Positions 37,225 to 45,962 of a stretch of 64,000 nt of DNA are shown here, piece by piece. The notes below the pieces were generated by a model. It did no database searches. It was not told the DNA's origin and saw only the letters and a program-made list of their open reading frames with translations. The position numbers and the translations under genes are program-made. Source of the DNA: an uncultured Clostridia bacterium (GTDB taxonomy: Bacteria > Bacillota > Clostridia > Christensenellales > Borkfalkiaceae). The first letter of the stretch is position 1; each line of letters begins with the position of its first letter. The stretch spans positions 40,381 through 104,380 of the forward strand of contig CALVHO010000005.1 of the NCBI GenBank assembly GCA_944328445.1, given 5' to 3'.

Positions 37225-37739
37225 GCCTTGCGCAGCGGCAGGCCGAAGACGCGCACGATCTCGGCCGCGACTTCTTCCACCGTCTTGCCGTTGGTATCTA
37301 CGGTGTAGTCGGCGCAGCTCTCGTAGATCGGGGTGCGGTAATCGAGCAGTTCCTTCATCTTTTCAAAGGTGGTGTTTTTCAGGAGCGGGCGGTCCTCGCC
37401 GGTGTGTCCCGTGCGCGCGAACAGCACCTCGATGTCCACCTTCAAAAAGACGATGCGCCCGCCGTGTTCTTTGAACGCGGCGCTGTTTTCGGGGCGGAGC
37501 ACGCAGCCGCCGCCCGTGGAGATGACGCAGCCTTCCTGTTTGGCCACTTCATGAACGATCTCCGTTTCGTATTGGCGGAAGCGCTCCTCGCCGTAAAACT
37601 CGAAGATGTCCGCGATGCGCCCGTGGCGGTCGCTGATGAGGTCGTCCGTGTCGTACCAGCGCATGCCCGTCATGTCGGCCAGGCGGATGCCCACCGTCGT
37701 CTTGCCCGCGCCCATCATTCCGCAAAGTACGATGTTCAT
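37221..37739 (-). CDS. aroK: Shikimate kinase
   Basis: A 172-residue P-loop kinase phosphorylating shikimate at O3. Walker A is GMMGAGKTTVG, the shikimate-binding DTDD follows (YDTDDLI), then FRQYETEIV and the GGG motif STGGGCVLRPEN, and the lid region has the RPLL segment. Length is normal. It overlaps aroQ upstream and the SDR gene downstream, each by four bases (ATGA). Confidence 0.96.
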   Translation of the reverse strand: MNIVLCGMMGAGKTTVGIRLADMTGMRWYDTDDLISDRHGRIADIFEFYGEERFRQYETEIVHEVAKQEGCVISTGGGCVLRPENSAAFKEHGGRIVFLKVDIEVLFARTGHTGEDRPLLKNTTFEKMKELLDYRTPIYESCADYTVDTNGKTVEEVAAEIVRVFGLPLRKA

Positions 37740-38152
37740 AGCACAAAACTCTCCACGGCCAGAAGGTAGCTGTTTTTGCCGAAGCCGAGCACGGTGCCGC
37801 GGCAGACGGCGGAAATGACGGAGTTGTGGCGGAATTCCTCGCGCGCGTGCACGTTGGACATGTGCACCTCGACGACGGGCGTATCCACCGAGGCGATGGC
37901 GTCGCGCAAGGCATAGCTGTAATGGGTGAAGGCGCCCGCGTTGAGCACGATGCCGTCGGCATCCGTTTCCTGGATCTTGGTGCACAGCTCGCCTTCGAGA
38001 TTGCTCTGGAAGAACTCGCAGTCGATCCCCCGCGCGGCGGCAAAGGCCGCGATCTCGCGTTCGATCTCGGGCAGCGTCTGCGTGCCGTACACGGACTTTT
38101 CGCGCAGGCCCGTCCTGTTCAGGTTGACGCCGTTGAGAATGAGCAGTTTCAT
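37736..38152 (-). CDS. aroQ: 3-dehydroquinate dehydratase, type II
   Basis: A 138-residue dodecameric-type dehydratase converting 3-dehydroquinate to 3-dehydroshikimate. The active-site start reads ILNGVNLNRTGLREKSVYG, with the catalytic Tyr near 22. NAGAFTHYSYALRDA and the catalytic His in VEVHMSNVHAREEFR complete the site. The canonical NGPNLNLLG is varied to NGVNLNRTG. Translational coupling (ATGA) with aroE upstream and aroK downstream. Confidence 0.95.
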   Translation of the reverse strand: MKLLILNGVNLNRTGLREKSVYGTQTLPEIEREIAAFAAARGIDCEFFQSNLEGELCTKIQETDADGIVLNAGAFTHYSYALRDAIASVDTPVVEVHMSNVHAREEFRHNSVISAVCRGTVLGFGKNSYLLAVESFVL

Positions 38153-38946
38153 GCTTGGTAAACCTCCCTGTATTGTTCAAAGAGCGCCTTCGCCTCCTCC
38201 GCGCGCGGCGCGCGGCCGAGCACGAGGCAGTCGGCAAAATACGCCTGGTAAAAGAGCATGCCCTCGCCGTTGAGCGTGCGCTTGCCGAGCCCTGCCGCGA
38301 GGCGCAAAAATTCGCTTTGGCGGGGCACGTAGATGAGGTCGACGGCCGCCTCGCAGCGGGAGAGCACGTCCTCCCCCACGGGCGAGCGGCCCTCCGACTT
38401 GTGCATGCCGACCCCCGTGGCGTTGACGATGAGGTAGCGGTCCTCGGGCGTGACCGAGCCGAGGAGCTCCGCGCCCGCAAATTCACGGCAGACGGCGGCC
38501 GCGCCATCGCCGTTCACGTCGAACACCTGCACGTGCGCGCCCGCGTCGAGCAGCTTTTTGACGACGCTGCGGCCCGCGCCGCCCGCGCCGAGCACCAGCG
38601 CGCGCCTGCCCGCGGGGCGGATGCCGCCGTTTTCGAGCATGAGCGCAAAGCCTGCGCCGTCGGTATTGTACCCGACGCCGCCGACGACGGTGTTGACGGC
38701 ACCGAAGACGGCCGCGTCCCCGCGCAGGCCGCGCAGGTACGGGATGACCGTCAGCTTGTACGGGATGGTGACGTTGAAGCCGTCGAACTCCGCCAAAAGC
38801 CTCTTCACCGCGGCGTCGAAGCCCTCGGGCGGGCAGGAAACGAGCTCGTAGCTGCAACCGCTGCCCAGCCCGCGCTGGATGAAGCCGTGCATTTTGGCGC
38901 TGTCCGACTTGGAAACGTCCTTTCCGATCAAGGCAAGTTTGTTCAT
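38149..38946 (-). CDS. aroE: Shikimate dehydrogenase
   Basis: A 265-residue NADP(H)-type dehydrogenase reducing 3-dehydroshikimate. The substrate loop includes the N-terminal GKDVSKSDSAKMH (usually GxPxxHSxSPxxHN, here notably altered) and the catalytic Lys in FNVTIPYK. The Rossmann loop is VLGAGGAGRSVV. The change in the N-terminal shikimate-binding motif (no HS.SP) is unusual, but operon context makes the assignment firm. Start at 38946 behind GGGGGT. Confidence 0.92.
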   Translation of the reverse strand: MNKLALIGKDVSKSDSAKMHGFIQRGLGSGCSYELVSCPPEGFDAAVKRLLAEFDGFNVTIPYKLTVIPYLRGLRGDAAVFGAVNTVVGGVGYNTDGAGFALMLENGGIRPAGRRALVLGAGGAGRSVVKKLLDAGAHVQVFDVNGDGAAAVCREFAGAELLGSVTPEDRYLIVNATGVGMHKSEGRSPVGEDVLSRCEAAVDLIYVPRQSEFLRLAAGLGKRTLNGEGMLFYQAYFADCLVLGRAPRAEEAKALFEQYREVYQA

Positions 38947-39031
38947 GAATACCCCCGAACGCAAACCGTTGCGGTTTTTTCTTTTTGTGCGCGCTTCTGT
39001 ATTTTAATTATGACAGACGGGGATGCGCCTT

Positions 39032-39102
39032 CGCGCGGAAATGTTTGCGCGCGGAAATGTTTGCGCGCGGATGCGTTCGCGTGCGGATGTGTTCGCGTGC
39101 GG
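39032..39102. repeat. 16-bp tandem repeat between aroE and aroA
   Basis: About 4.4 copies of a 16-bp unit: CGCGCGGAAATGTTTG twice, then CGCGCGGATGCGTTCG, CGTGCGGATGTGTTCG and a partial unit. It lies in the gap between aroA (ends 39116) and aroE (starts 38946). Confidence 0.9.
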
Positions 39103-39115
39103 CCGCGCGGAAAAC

Positions 39116-40360
39116 TCAGCCGAGCAGGCCGTAAAAACCGGGGAAGGAGATGTTCACGCATCCGGCGTCCGCGATCTGCCCGCCGCGGGCGCTCGCGGCG
39201 AGCCCCACGGCCGCGCTCATGGCGATGCGGTGGTCCTTGCACGAGAGCACGTTCCCGCCCGCGAGCGCCTTTTTGCCGCGGATGACGAAGCCGTCCTCCG
39301 TCGGCGTGCAGTCCCCGCCCAGGGCGGCGATCATCGCCGCGGTGGTGGCGATGCGGTCGCTCTCCTTCACGCGCAGCTCTTCGGCACCCGTGATGACGCT
39401 CTCGCCCTCGGCAAAGGCGCACAGGACGGCGACGACGGGCACCTCGTCGATGAGCGAGGGCATGAGCTCCCGCCCGAAGCGCACGGCGCGCAGGGGGGAC
39501 TTGTATACGCGGATGTCGGCCACGGGCTCGCCGCAGACGGTGCGCGCGTTTTCGAGAACGTAGCGCACGTTCATGGCGTCGAACACCCGCAAGATCCCCG
39601 CGCGCGTCGGGTTGACGCCCACGTTTTTGCAGAGGACCTCGCCGCGCAGGGCGCCGAGCGCCAGGAAGTAGGCCGCGCTCGAAATGTCGGCGGGGACCTC
39701 GACGTCGGTGCAGCGCAGGCGGCTCTTTTTCACGGTCACGGTGCAGCCTTCGGCGCGGATGTCGGCGCCCATGGCCGCGAGCATGCGCTCGGTGTGGTCG
39801 CGCGAGGGCAGCGGTTCGCAGACCGTGCTCTCCCCTTCGGCGCCGAGGGCGGCGAGGATGAGCGCGCTCTTAACCTGCGCGCTGGCCACCGCCGTTTGCA
39901 CGCGGGCGCCGCGCAGGGCGGCGGGGCGCACTTCGACGGGCGCGTGCCCGCCGTCGGTGGCGATGTCCGCCCCCAACAGCCGCAGCGGCGCCGCCACGCG
40001 CTCCATGGGGCGGGCCGAGAGGGAGGCGTCCCCCGTCAGCCGCGCGTGCACGCCGCGGCCCGCCAAAAGGCCCATCAAGAGCCGCATGGTCGTGCCGCTG
40101 TTGCCGCAGTCGCACTCCGCGTCGCGGAACGTTTCGCGGCCGCGCACGGTCACGCAGCCGCCTTCGGCGCGCACTTCGGCGCCGAGGGCGCGCATGCACG
40201 CCGCCGTGGAGAGGCAGTCCTCCCCGAGCAGCGCGCCCGTGATGTGCGCCTCCCCTTCCGCCGCGGCGTTGAACATCACCGCGCGGTGGGTAATGGATTT
40301 GTCGCCGGGGATGCAAAACTCCCCGCAAAAGTCCGCGCGCGGACGGATGGTCACGTTCAT
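39116..40360 (-). CDS. aroA: 3-phosphoshikimate 1-carboxyvinyltransferase (EPSP synthase)
   Basis: A 414-residue enzyme joining PEP to shikimate 3-phosphate. The motifs stand in order: PGDKSITHRA, NSGTTMRLLMG, SAQVKSALILAAL, PSRDHTERML, then SLIDEVPVVAVL with the catalytic Asp, and LRVKESDRI. The NSGTTMRL form, without the NAGTAMRP Gly, resembles the class II (CP4-like) or divergent enzymes; I do not infer glyphosate behaviour. Its ATG overlaps the aroB stop (ATGA), behind GGGAGG. The aroA-aroE gap holds tandem repeats. Confidence 0.95.
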   Translation of the reverse strand: MNVTIRPRADFCGEFCIPGDKSITHRAVMFNAAAEGEAHITGALLGEDCLSTAACMRALGAEVRAEGGCVTVRGRETFRDAECDCGNSGTTMRLLMGLLAGRGVHARLTGDASLSARPMERVAAPLRLLGADIATDGGHAPVEVRPAALRGARVQTAVASAQVKSALILAALGAEGESTVCEPLPSRDHTERMLAAMGADIRAEGCTVTVKKSRLRCTDVEVPADISSAAYFLALGALRGEVLCKNVGVNPTRAGILRVFDAMNVRYVLENARTVCGEPVADIRVYKSPLRAVRFGRELMPSLIDEVPVVAVLCAFAEGESVITGAEELRVKESDRIATTAAMIAALGGDCTPTEDGFVIRGKKALAGGNVLSCKDHRIAMSAAVGLAASARGGQIADAGCVNISFPGFYGLLG

Positions 40361-41469
40361 TGTTCCTCCCCCGCGCGGGCGGGCGCGGATCCCCGTTCGG
40401 CGCGTGCGTAGCCGCGGCGGGCGTCTGCCCCCTCTTCGAGGAGGGCGAGGTAATCGCCGTATTTTTGCGGGGAAAGGGTGAACAAGGCATACTCCCCGCG
40501 CGCCTTGGGCAGGACGAGCGAGACGCCGCCGCCCGCATTCTTTTTGTCGTGCAGGGCAAATTCCAGGCCGCGGCGCGCCCCGCGGAAGGCGGGGATGCGC
40601 GGCTCGGCCGCGGCGACGCGGCGGCGCACCTCTTCGGCCCAGGCGGGTGAACACACCCCCTCGCGCTCGGCGATGAGGCTTTCCAGCCACAGGCCGATGA
40701 GCACGTATTCGCCGTGCGAGCGCCGCCCGTACAGGAGTTCGAGGGCGTGGCCCGTGGTGTGGCCGAGGTTCAGGCACTTGCGCAGGCCCTGCGTTTCCGT
40801 CTCGTCCGCCTCGACGACGCGCGCCTTGAAGCGGATGCAGTCGGCGGCCAGCTCCTGCAAAAAGGCGACGTCCCGCAAGCGTGAACCCGCCCCGAGCTTG
40901 TCCCCGATGGCCGCGTCGAGGATGCCCGTCTTGACGATCTCCCCGAGGCCGCATTTGACCTCGCGCGCGGGCAGCGTGTGCAGAAACAGCGGGTCGGCAA
41001 AGACGCGCTCGGGCTGGTAAAAGGTCCCGACGGCGTTTTTTACGCCGCGGTGATCGACGGCCGTCTTGCCGCCCACGGAGCTGTCCACCTGCGCCAAGAG
41101 CGTGGTGGGCACCTGCACGAGGCGGGTGCCGCGCATGTACAGCGCCGCCGCCAGGCCCGCCATGTCCCCCACCACGCCGCCGCCGAGGGCGACGACGAAG
41201 GAGCCGCGGTGCAGCCCCGCCGCAAACATTTGGTCCAGGATCCGGAACAACGTGGTGCGGTTTTTGTGGCGCTCCCCCGCGGGCACGACGCAGACCTGCG
41301 CCGCGGGAAAGGCGTCGGCAATGGCGTCGGCGTAGAGGCCGTAAACGTTTTTATCGGTGACGACGAAGGCCTGCTTGCCCGCGAGGTATTCCCGCGCGGC
41401 GGCAAAGGCGCCTTCGCCGCACAGCACCTCGGACGGGCGCTGCTTGGTGTTCAAAAGGATGGTTTGCAT
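40357..41469 (-). CDS. aroB: 3-dehydroquinate synthase
   Basis: A 370-residue NAD+- and metal-dependent cyclase making 3-dehydroquinate from DAHP. GGGVVGDMAGLAAALYMRG binds NAD, VPTTLLAQVDSSVGGKTAVDH is the family signature, and the metal-binding histidines lie in NLGHTTGHALE and RRSHGEYV. A basic, Ala-rich tail of about 25 residues follows the usual end and overlaps the aroA start. Downstream of aroC by 121 bp. Confidence 0.96.
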   Translation of the reverse strand: MQTILLNTKQRPSEVLCGEGAFAAAREYLAGKQAFVVTDKNVYGLYADAIADAFPAAQVCVVPAGERHKNRTTLFRILDQMFAAGLHRGSFVVALGGGVVGDMAGLAAALYMRGTRLVQVPTTLLAQVDSSVGGKTAVDHRGVKNAVGTFYQPERVFADPLFLHTLPAREVKCGLGEIVKTGILDAAIGDKLGAGSRLRDVAFLQELAADCIRFKARVVEADETETQGLRKCLNLGHTTGHALELLYGRRSHGEYVLIGLWLESLIAEREGVCSPAWAEEVRRRVAAAEPRIPAFRGARRGLEFALHDKKNAGGGVSLVLPKARGEYALFTLSPQKYGDYLALLEEGADARRGYARAERGSAPARAGEEQ

Positions 41470-41590
41470 GTTCTCTTCCGTATCCGTTGTGCTGCGGCCG
41501 CAACGCAGCCGGCCGCTTATGTGTGCCCCGCGGCCCCGCCGCGAAAGGCTTTTTGTTCCCCTACGCCCGCGGACGGCCCGCGGGGCCCGT

Positions 41591-42721
41591 TCACGGCAGG
41601 CGGTCGTAACGGGCTTTGACCTCTTCCATATAGTCGCCGCCCAGCCGCTCGGCCACCTTCTGCGCGAGGGCAAAGCACACCGTGCTCTCGACGACGATCT
41701 CGCAGGCGCAGATCGCGCACACGTCGCTGCGCTCGGTGGCGGCGCGGCAGGGACTGCCCGTGACGAAGTCGACGGTGTCCAGCCCGCGCATGAGGGTGGG
41801 AATGGGCTTCATCGCGGCGCGCAGGACGATCTCCTCGCCGTTGGACATGCCGCCCTCGACGCCGCCCGCGCGGTTGGTGTGCCGCACGAAGCGGCCGCCC
41901 TCGTTGCAGATCTCGTCGTGAACGGCGCTGCCGCGCAGGCGGGCCGCCGCGAAGCCGAGGCCGAACTCCACGCCCTTGATGGCCTGGATGCCCATCACCG
42001 CGCCCGCGAGGTGGCCGTCGAGCTTGTCCCCGTAGTTCATGCAGCTGCCGAAGCCGCTCTTCAAGCCGCGCACGCGCACCTCGACGATGCCGCCCGCCGT
42101 GTCCTTATCGGCCGCGGCGGCGTCGATGCTCTCCATCGCGCGGCGGCAAAGGCCGGCGTCGGGCATGAACAGGGGGCTTTCACGCACCTTTGCGATCTCG
42201 TCAAAGGAATATTCGCGGGCGTCGGAAACGCCGCAGACCTCGCGCACGTAGCCCGCGACTTCGACGCCCAGCGCGCGCAGGTACATGCGCGCGAGGGTGC
42301 CCGCCGCCACGCGCACCGCCGTTTCGCGGGCGGAGGCGCGCTCCAAGATGTTGCGCGCGTCCGTCTGCCCGTACTTGCGCAGGCCCGCAAGGTCGGCGTG
42401 CCCCGGGCGCACGCGGGTGAGCCGCCTGGCCGCGGTATCCGCCGCGTAGGGAGACATGTACGGCTCCCAGTTGGCGTAGTCCTTGTTTTCGATGCGCAGG
42501 CAGACGGGGCTGCCCAGCGTCAGGCCGCCGCGCACCCCCGCCGTGATCTCGGCGCGGTCCTTTTCGATCTTCTGGCGGGCGCCCCGCCCGTAGCCGCCCT
42601 GGCGCATGGCCAGGTAGCGGTCGATCTCCTCTTTGTCCACCGCGAGCCCCGCGGGCAGGCCCTCGACGATGGCCGTCAGCGCGGGCCCGTGCGATTCGCC
42701 GCTCGTCATCCAACGCAGCAT
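41591..42721 (-). CDS. aroC: Chorismate synthase
   Basis: A 376-residue FMN-dependent enzyme making chorismate from EPSP. Signature stretches: SGESHGPAL near the N-terminus, ERASARETAVRVAAG in the middle, FGSCMNYGDKLDG and GGVEGGMSNGEEI toward the C-terminus. GGAGGAACGGT places the start at 42721. It is the first aro gene of the run; no DAHP synthase gene is in the window. Confidence 0.96.
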   Translation of the reverse strand: MLRWMTSGESHGPALTAIVEGLPAGLAVDKEEIDRYLAMRQGGYGRGARQKIEKDRAEITAGVRGGLTLGSPVCLRIENKDYANWEPYMSPYAADTAARRLTRVRPGHADLAGLRKYGQTDARNILERASARETAVRVAAGTLARMYLRALGVEVAGYVREVCGVSDAREYSFDEIAKVRESPLFMPDAGLCRRAMESIDAAAADKDTAGGIVEVRVRGLKSGFGSCMNYGDKLDGHLAGAVMGIQAIKGVEFGLGFAAARLRGSAVHDEICNEGGRFVRHTNRAGGVEGGMSNGEEIVLRAAMKPIPTLMRGLDTVDFVTGSPCRAATERSDVCAICACEIVVESTVCFALAQKVAERLGGDYMEEVKARYDRLP

Positions 42722-42857
42722 ACCGTTCCTCCGTTTTTCCGTTCCGCGGGCCGCACGGCCCGCGCCTTTTGTCCCGTCCTTTTCCCCCAACGCCGCGGGC
42801 AAGGCGCGCCCGCGCGTTCATGACGTTTTTCTTCCCGCGCCGTCTTGTTCCGCGCGT

Positions 42858-44003
42858 TCACTTCCCCGCCCAGGTCACTTCGTACCCGCCGTCGCGGCGC
42901 ACCGTCAAGGTGACGGTGCCGAGCTCGTCGGTGCGGTACATCGCCGCGGAACCGTGTTCGCGTATGCGCGCGGCCACGGAATGGGCGGGATGGCGGTAGG
43001 CGTTGCCCGCGCCCGCGCTGAAAAACACCGCCTCGGGGCGGGCTGCGGCGAGCAGGGCTTCGCCCGTCGAACCCGCGCTGCCGTGATGGCCCGCTTTGAG
43101 AAAGTCGAGCGAGGCCAAATCGGGCGCCAGCCAGACGGTGCCGCCCGTCGTTTCGGCGGGATAGGCCAAGGCCTCGGGCCCGAGCACCGAAAACAGGTCC
43201 GCGAGCGCGGCTTCCGTCTCCTCGCCCGCGTCGCCCGTGAACAGGAGGCTGCGGCCCGCGTATTCCAGCCAGACGACGGCCGAGGACTCGTTGTCGTCCT
43301 CGCCGCGGTAGGCGCTGTTCTCCGAAGACGGCGAAAGGGGCGCCAAAAAGAGCAAATAGTAAAAATCTTCGCCCGCGTCCGCGGGATACACGGCCTCGTA
43401 CATCTGCGACAGGCGCACCTCGGCGCCCGCCTGCACGGCGGCCTCGTAAAAATCGCCGAAGGGCGTGCCCGCCGCGGCCCGTTCCGCGGGCGGCATGAAC
43501 ACCGTATCCGCGCCGAACAGGCGCACGGCCTCGCGCAGGCCGCCCGAATGGTCGGAATCGGCGTGCGTCAGCAGCACGTAGTCGAGCCTCTTCACGCCCG
43601 CCGCGCGCAGGGCGGAAACGAGCGCGCCCGAAGCCTCGGCGGATCCGTCTCCGCCGTCGATGAGCATGAACTTTCCGTCGGGCAGGCACAGCAGCGTGGC
43701 GTCGCCCTGGCCCACGTCGATGAAGTGGACGCAGAGCTCCCCTTCCCCGCGCGCGGCCAACGCGGGCAGCGGGCGCAGAAGGTAATGGAGCGGAAAGGCG
43801 AAGGCGTCGAAAAGGGCGGCCGCGGCCAGAACGAGGGCCGCCAGCGCGAGCAACGCCGCGCGCAGCGGGAAGCGCCGCTTTTGCAGCAAGGCGCGTTCGC
43901 GCACGGGGCGTTTTTGCCGCACGGCGCGTTCATGAACAATGCGCCGCCTTTGCGGCGTGGCGCGTTCATGAACGGAGCGCTCTTTCCGTCCCGCCCGCAC
44001 CAT
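42858..44003 (-). CDS. ComEC/Rec2-like metallo-beta-lactamase-fold protein
   Basis: A 381-residue protein. The N-terminus (about 1-40) is a very basic, repeated stretch (units like RSVHERATPQRR, RIVHERAVRQKR, PVRERALLQKRR), followed by one membrane segment (about 42-62). An extracytoplasmic metallo-beta-lactamase domain then carries HFIDVGQGDATLL, THADSDHSGGL and KAGHHGSAGSTGEALL. These match the C-terminal nuclease-like domain of ComEC, but the competence channel part is missing. Stand-alone forms are annotated as ComEC-like hydrolases; substrate unknown. The ATG comes one base after the patatin stop and the ribosome site is weak. Confidence 0.82.
   Translation of the reverse strand: MVRAGRKERSVHERATPQRRRIVHERAVRQKRPVRERALLQKRRFPLRAALLALAALVLAAAALFDAFAFPLHYLLRPLPALAARGEGELCVHFIDVGQGDATLLCLPDGKFMLIDGGDGSAEASGALVSALRAAGVKRLDYVLLTHADSDHSGGLREAVRLFGADTVFMPPAERAAAGTPFGDFYEAAVQAGAEVRLSQMYEAVYPADAGEDFYYLLFLAPLSPSSENSAYRGEDDNESSAVVWLEYAGRSLLFTGDAGEETEAALADLFSVLGPEALAYPAETTGGTVWLAPDLASLDFLKAGHHGSAGSTGEALLAAARPEAVFFSAGAGNAYRHPAHSVAARIREHGSAAMYRTDELGTVTLTVRRDGGYEVTWAGK
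43885..43985. repeat. Imperfect tandem repeat in the 5' end of the ComEC-like gene
   Basis: About three 33-36-bp units containing GCGCGTTC, two of them with the GTTCATGAAC palindrome. They encode the basic repeated residues before the membrane segment. Confidence 0.65.
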
Positions 44004-44004
44004 C

Positions 44005-44781
44005 TCAGGCGGGCTTGCCGCGCTTGCCCGCGCACAGGCGCGCGATGTCCTCGGTGCGGGCCGCGGCGCAGGCGTAGCCGATGTCGTACATCTGCGCGCC
44101 GCTGAGCACCGATGTGGGCGTGTAGGCGGAGAGGTCGGGTTCGAGCAGGACGTCGCAGGCGGCAAACCCCGCCTGCGCGCCGTGTACGGCGGTGCCGTCC
44201 GCCGCCGTGAAGGTTCGCCCGCTGTAATAGGCGGGCGGAGAAAGCGCGACGCCGACGACGACGTCCGCACCCAGCGTGCGGGCCACGTCCCCGGGGACGG
44301 CGTTGACGAAGGCGCCGTCGACGAGCCGCCGCCCGCCCAGCTCCACCGCGCGGAAATAGGGCGGCATGGCGCAGGAGGCGAGCACCGCGCGCGACGCGCT
44401 GCCCTCGCGCAGCACCGCCTCGCCGCCCGTGGAAGCGTCGGTGGCCACGGCCGCAAAGGGCAGCGAAAGGTCGGCGATGTCGCTGCTGCCCAGCACGTCG
44501 TCCAACAGGACGCGGACGGGGTCAAAGCTCTTGGAGAGCAGTACGGACAGGGCCATGGTCTTGTAATCGAGCCCCGAAAGGAGCGCGCCGATGTCGCGCG
44601 GGGTGTAGCCGCGGGCGTACAGCGCGCCCACGAGCGCGCCCGCCGAAGTGCCCGCCAGCACCCCGAAGGCGAAGCCCGCGTCGAGCAGGGCCTGCATGGC
44701 GCCGAGATGCGCCATGCCCTTGGCCCCGCCGCTACCCAACGCCAGGCCCAGCGTCTTTTTTCTTCCGCCGAACGCCTTCAT
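44005..44781 (-). CDS. Patatin-like phospholipase (RssA-type)
   Basis: A 258-residue putative lipid acyl hydrolase. The oxyanion-hole GSGGAKGMAH, the nucleophile elbow GTSAG (Ser near residue 46) and the catalytic DGA of the Ser-Asp dyad (LVDGAFVN) are all present, with the long helix LGAMQALLDAG in between. No signal peptide. It follows the ROK glucokinase gene by 109 bp and runs into the ComEC-like gene. GGAGGAAG precedes the ATG. Biological role unknown. Confidence 0.9.
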   Translation of the reverse strand: MKAFGGRKKTLGLALGSGGAKGMAHLGAMQALLDAGFAFGVLAGTSAGALVGALYARGYTPRDIGALLSGLDYKTMALSVLLSKSFDPVRVLLDDVLGSSDIADLSLPFAAVATDASTGGEAVLREGSASRAVLASCAMPPYFRAVELGGRRLVDGAFVNAVPGDVARTLGADVVVGVALSPPAYYSGRTFTAADGTAVHGAQAGFAACDVLLEPDLSAYTPTSVLSGAQMYDIGYACAAARTEDIARLCAGKRGKPA

Positions 44782-44861
44782 CTTCTTCCTCCGTGCGTGC
44801 CCGTGCGGGCGCGGAACGCCGTGCGCGCCCTTGCCCGATGCGGGCGGTCCCCTTTTGAAGG

Positions 44862-44899
44862 GGCCCGTTTACTCCTTTGCAGCGGCCCGTTTACTCCTT
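44862..44899. repeat. Duplicated 3' end of the glucokinase gene
   Basis: GGCCCGTTTACTCCTT occurs at 44862-44877 and 44884-44899. The second copy overlaps the glucokinase stop codon, so the gene's end and its AAGGAGTAAACGGGCC flank have been copied 22 bp downstream. Confidence 0.8.
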
Positions 44900-45853
44900 G
44901 ATGCCGCGGGCGAGGGCGTACGCGCCCCAGATGCCCGCGTCGTTGCCCAACTGCGCCCGCACGATGGAGAGCGGGATGCGCTCGCTGTCGACATACAGGT
45001 GTTCGCCCACGTAGCGGCGGACGGGGCGCAGCAGGTTTTCGCCCTGCCCCGAAACGCCGCCGCCGACGATGATCGCCTGCGGACGGAAGATGCTGACGAG
45101 GTTCAAGATGCCCTCCGAGAGGTACATGACGTAATTTTTGACCACCTTTTCGGCCGCGGCGTCCCCCGCTTCGGCCGCGGTGAAGGCGGTGCGGCCGTCC
45201 ACGCGCGCGGCGTCCTGCCCGGCGATCTCCCACATGAGCGAATCTTTGGCCTCGAACATGGCGCGCTTGGTGTCGCGCACCAGCGCCGTGGCCGAGGCGT
45301 ACTGCTCGAAGCAGCCGCGCCGCCCGCAGGTGCAGGGGATGCCGCCCGCGACGATGACCATGTGGCCCGCCTCGGCCCCGCCGCCGCAAAAACCTTCAAA
45401 GATCTTGCCGTCGAGGATGATGCCGCTGCCGATGCCCGTGCCGAGGGTGATCAGGATGCTGTCCTTGTATTGTTTGCCCGCGCCGAACGCCGCCTCGCCC
45501 AGCGCCGCCACGTTGGCGTCGTTGGAGATGCGCACGGGCACGCCCGCCGCCGCGGAGAGGTCGGCCGCGAAGGGAAGGTCTGTCCAGTCGTAATTGGTCC
45601 AGCGCACGACGAAGCCCTTCTCGCCGTCGATGACGCCCGGCGTGCCCATGCCCGCCGCCACGAGCTCCCCTTCCTTCGCGCCCGCTTTTTGGCACAGCGC
45701 CCGCATGAGCGCGGCCGTCTTTTTCACGGTGGCGTGGTAGCCCTCCGCCTTGGACGTGGCGGACGAATCTTTGAACAAAAGGTCTCCCTTTTCGTTGAAG
45801 ATGCCCGCCTTGACGCTCATGCCGCCGAAATCGATGCCGATGTAATAACGCAT
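44891..45853 (-). CDS. glcK: ROK-family glucokinase
   Basis: A 320-residue cytosolic sugar kinase. IGIDFGGMSVKAGIF binds phosphate, and the ROK signature region LGTGIGSGIILDGKIFEG precedes AGHMVI and the zinc motif CTCGRRGCFEQYAS (CxCGxxGCxE). There is no N-terminal helix-turn-helix, so this is a kinase and not a regulator. Glucose is the usual substrate of this subgroup, but other hexoses are possible. It could phosphorylate the free sugar released by the GH94-type phosphorylase encoded at 11557-14100. GGAGG precedes the ATG. Confidence 0.92.
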   Translation of the reverse strand: MRYYIGIDFGGMSVKAGIFNEKGDLLFKDSSATSKAEGYHATVKKTAALMRALCQKAGAKEGELVAAGMGTPGVIDGEKGFVVRWTNYDWTDLPFAADLSAAAGVPVRISNDANVAALGEAAFGAGKQYKDSILITLGTGIGSGIILDGKIFEGFCGGGAEAGHMVIVAGGIPCTCGRRGCFEQYASATALVRDTKRAMFEAKDSLMWEIAGQDAARVDGRTAFTAAEAGDAAAEKVVKNYVMYLSEGILNLVSIFRPQAIIVGGGVSGQGENLLRPVRRYVGEHLYVDSERIPLSIVRAQLGNDAGIWGAYALARGIKE

Positions 45854-45962
45854 TGCTGCTTCCTCCGTTGTCCGTATGTTTTTCCGCGCGAGGGCGCGGA
45901 CGTTCGTTTTTATAAATTTTTTGCGCAAAGAACGCGAACTTTTGCGCCTTCGCGGCGTCTTG

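Noticed and set aside
39032..39102. CRISPR or operator array
   Set aside because: Sixteen-bp units are contiguous and diverging, as in a minisatellite.
43930..43985. GTTCATGAAC palindromes as regulator sites
   Set aside because: They lie inside a coding repeat and follow the GCGCGTTC repeat family, with no promoter beside them.
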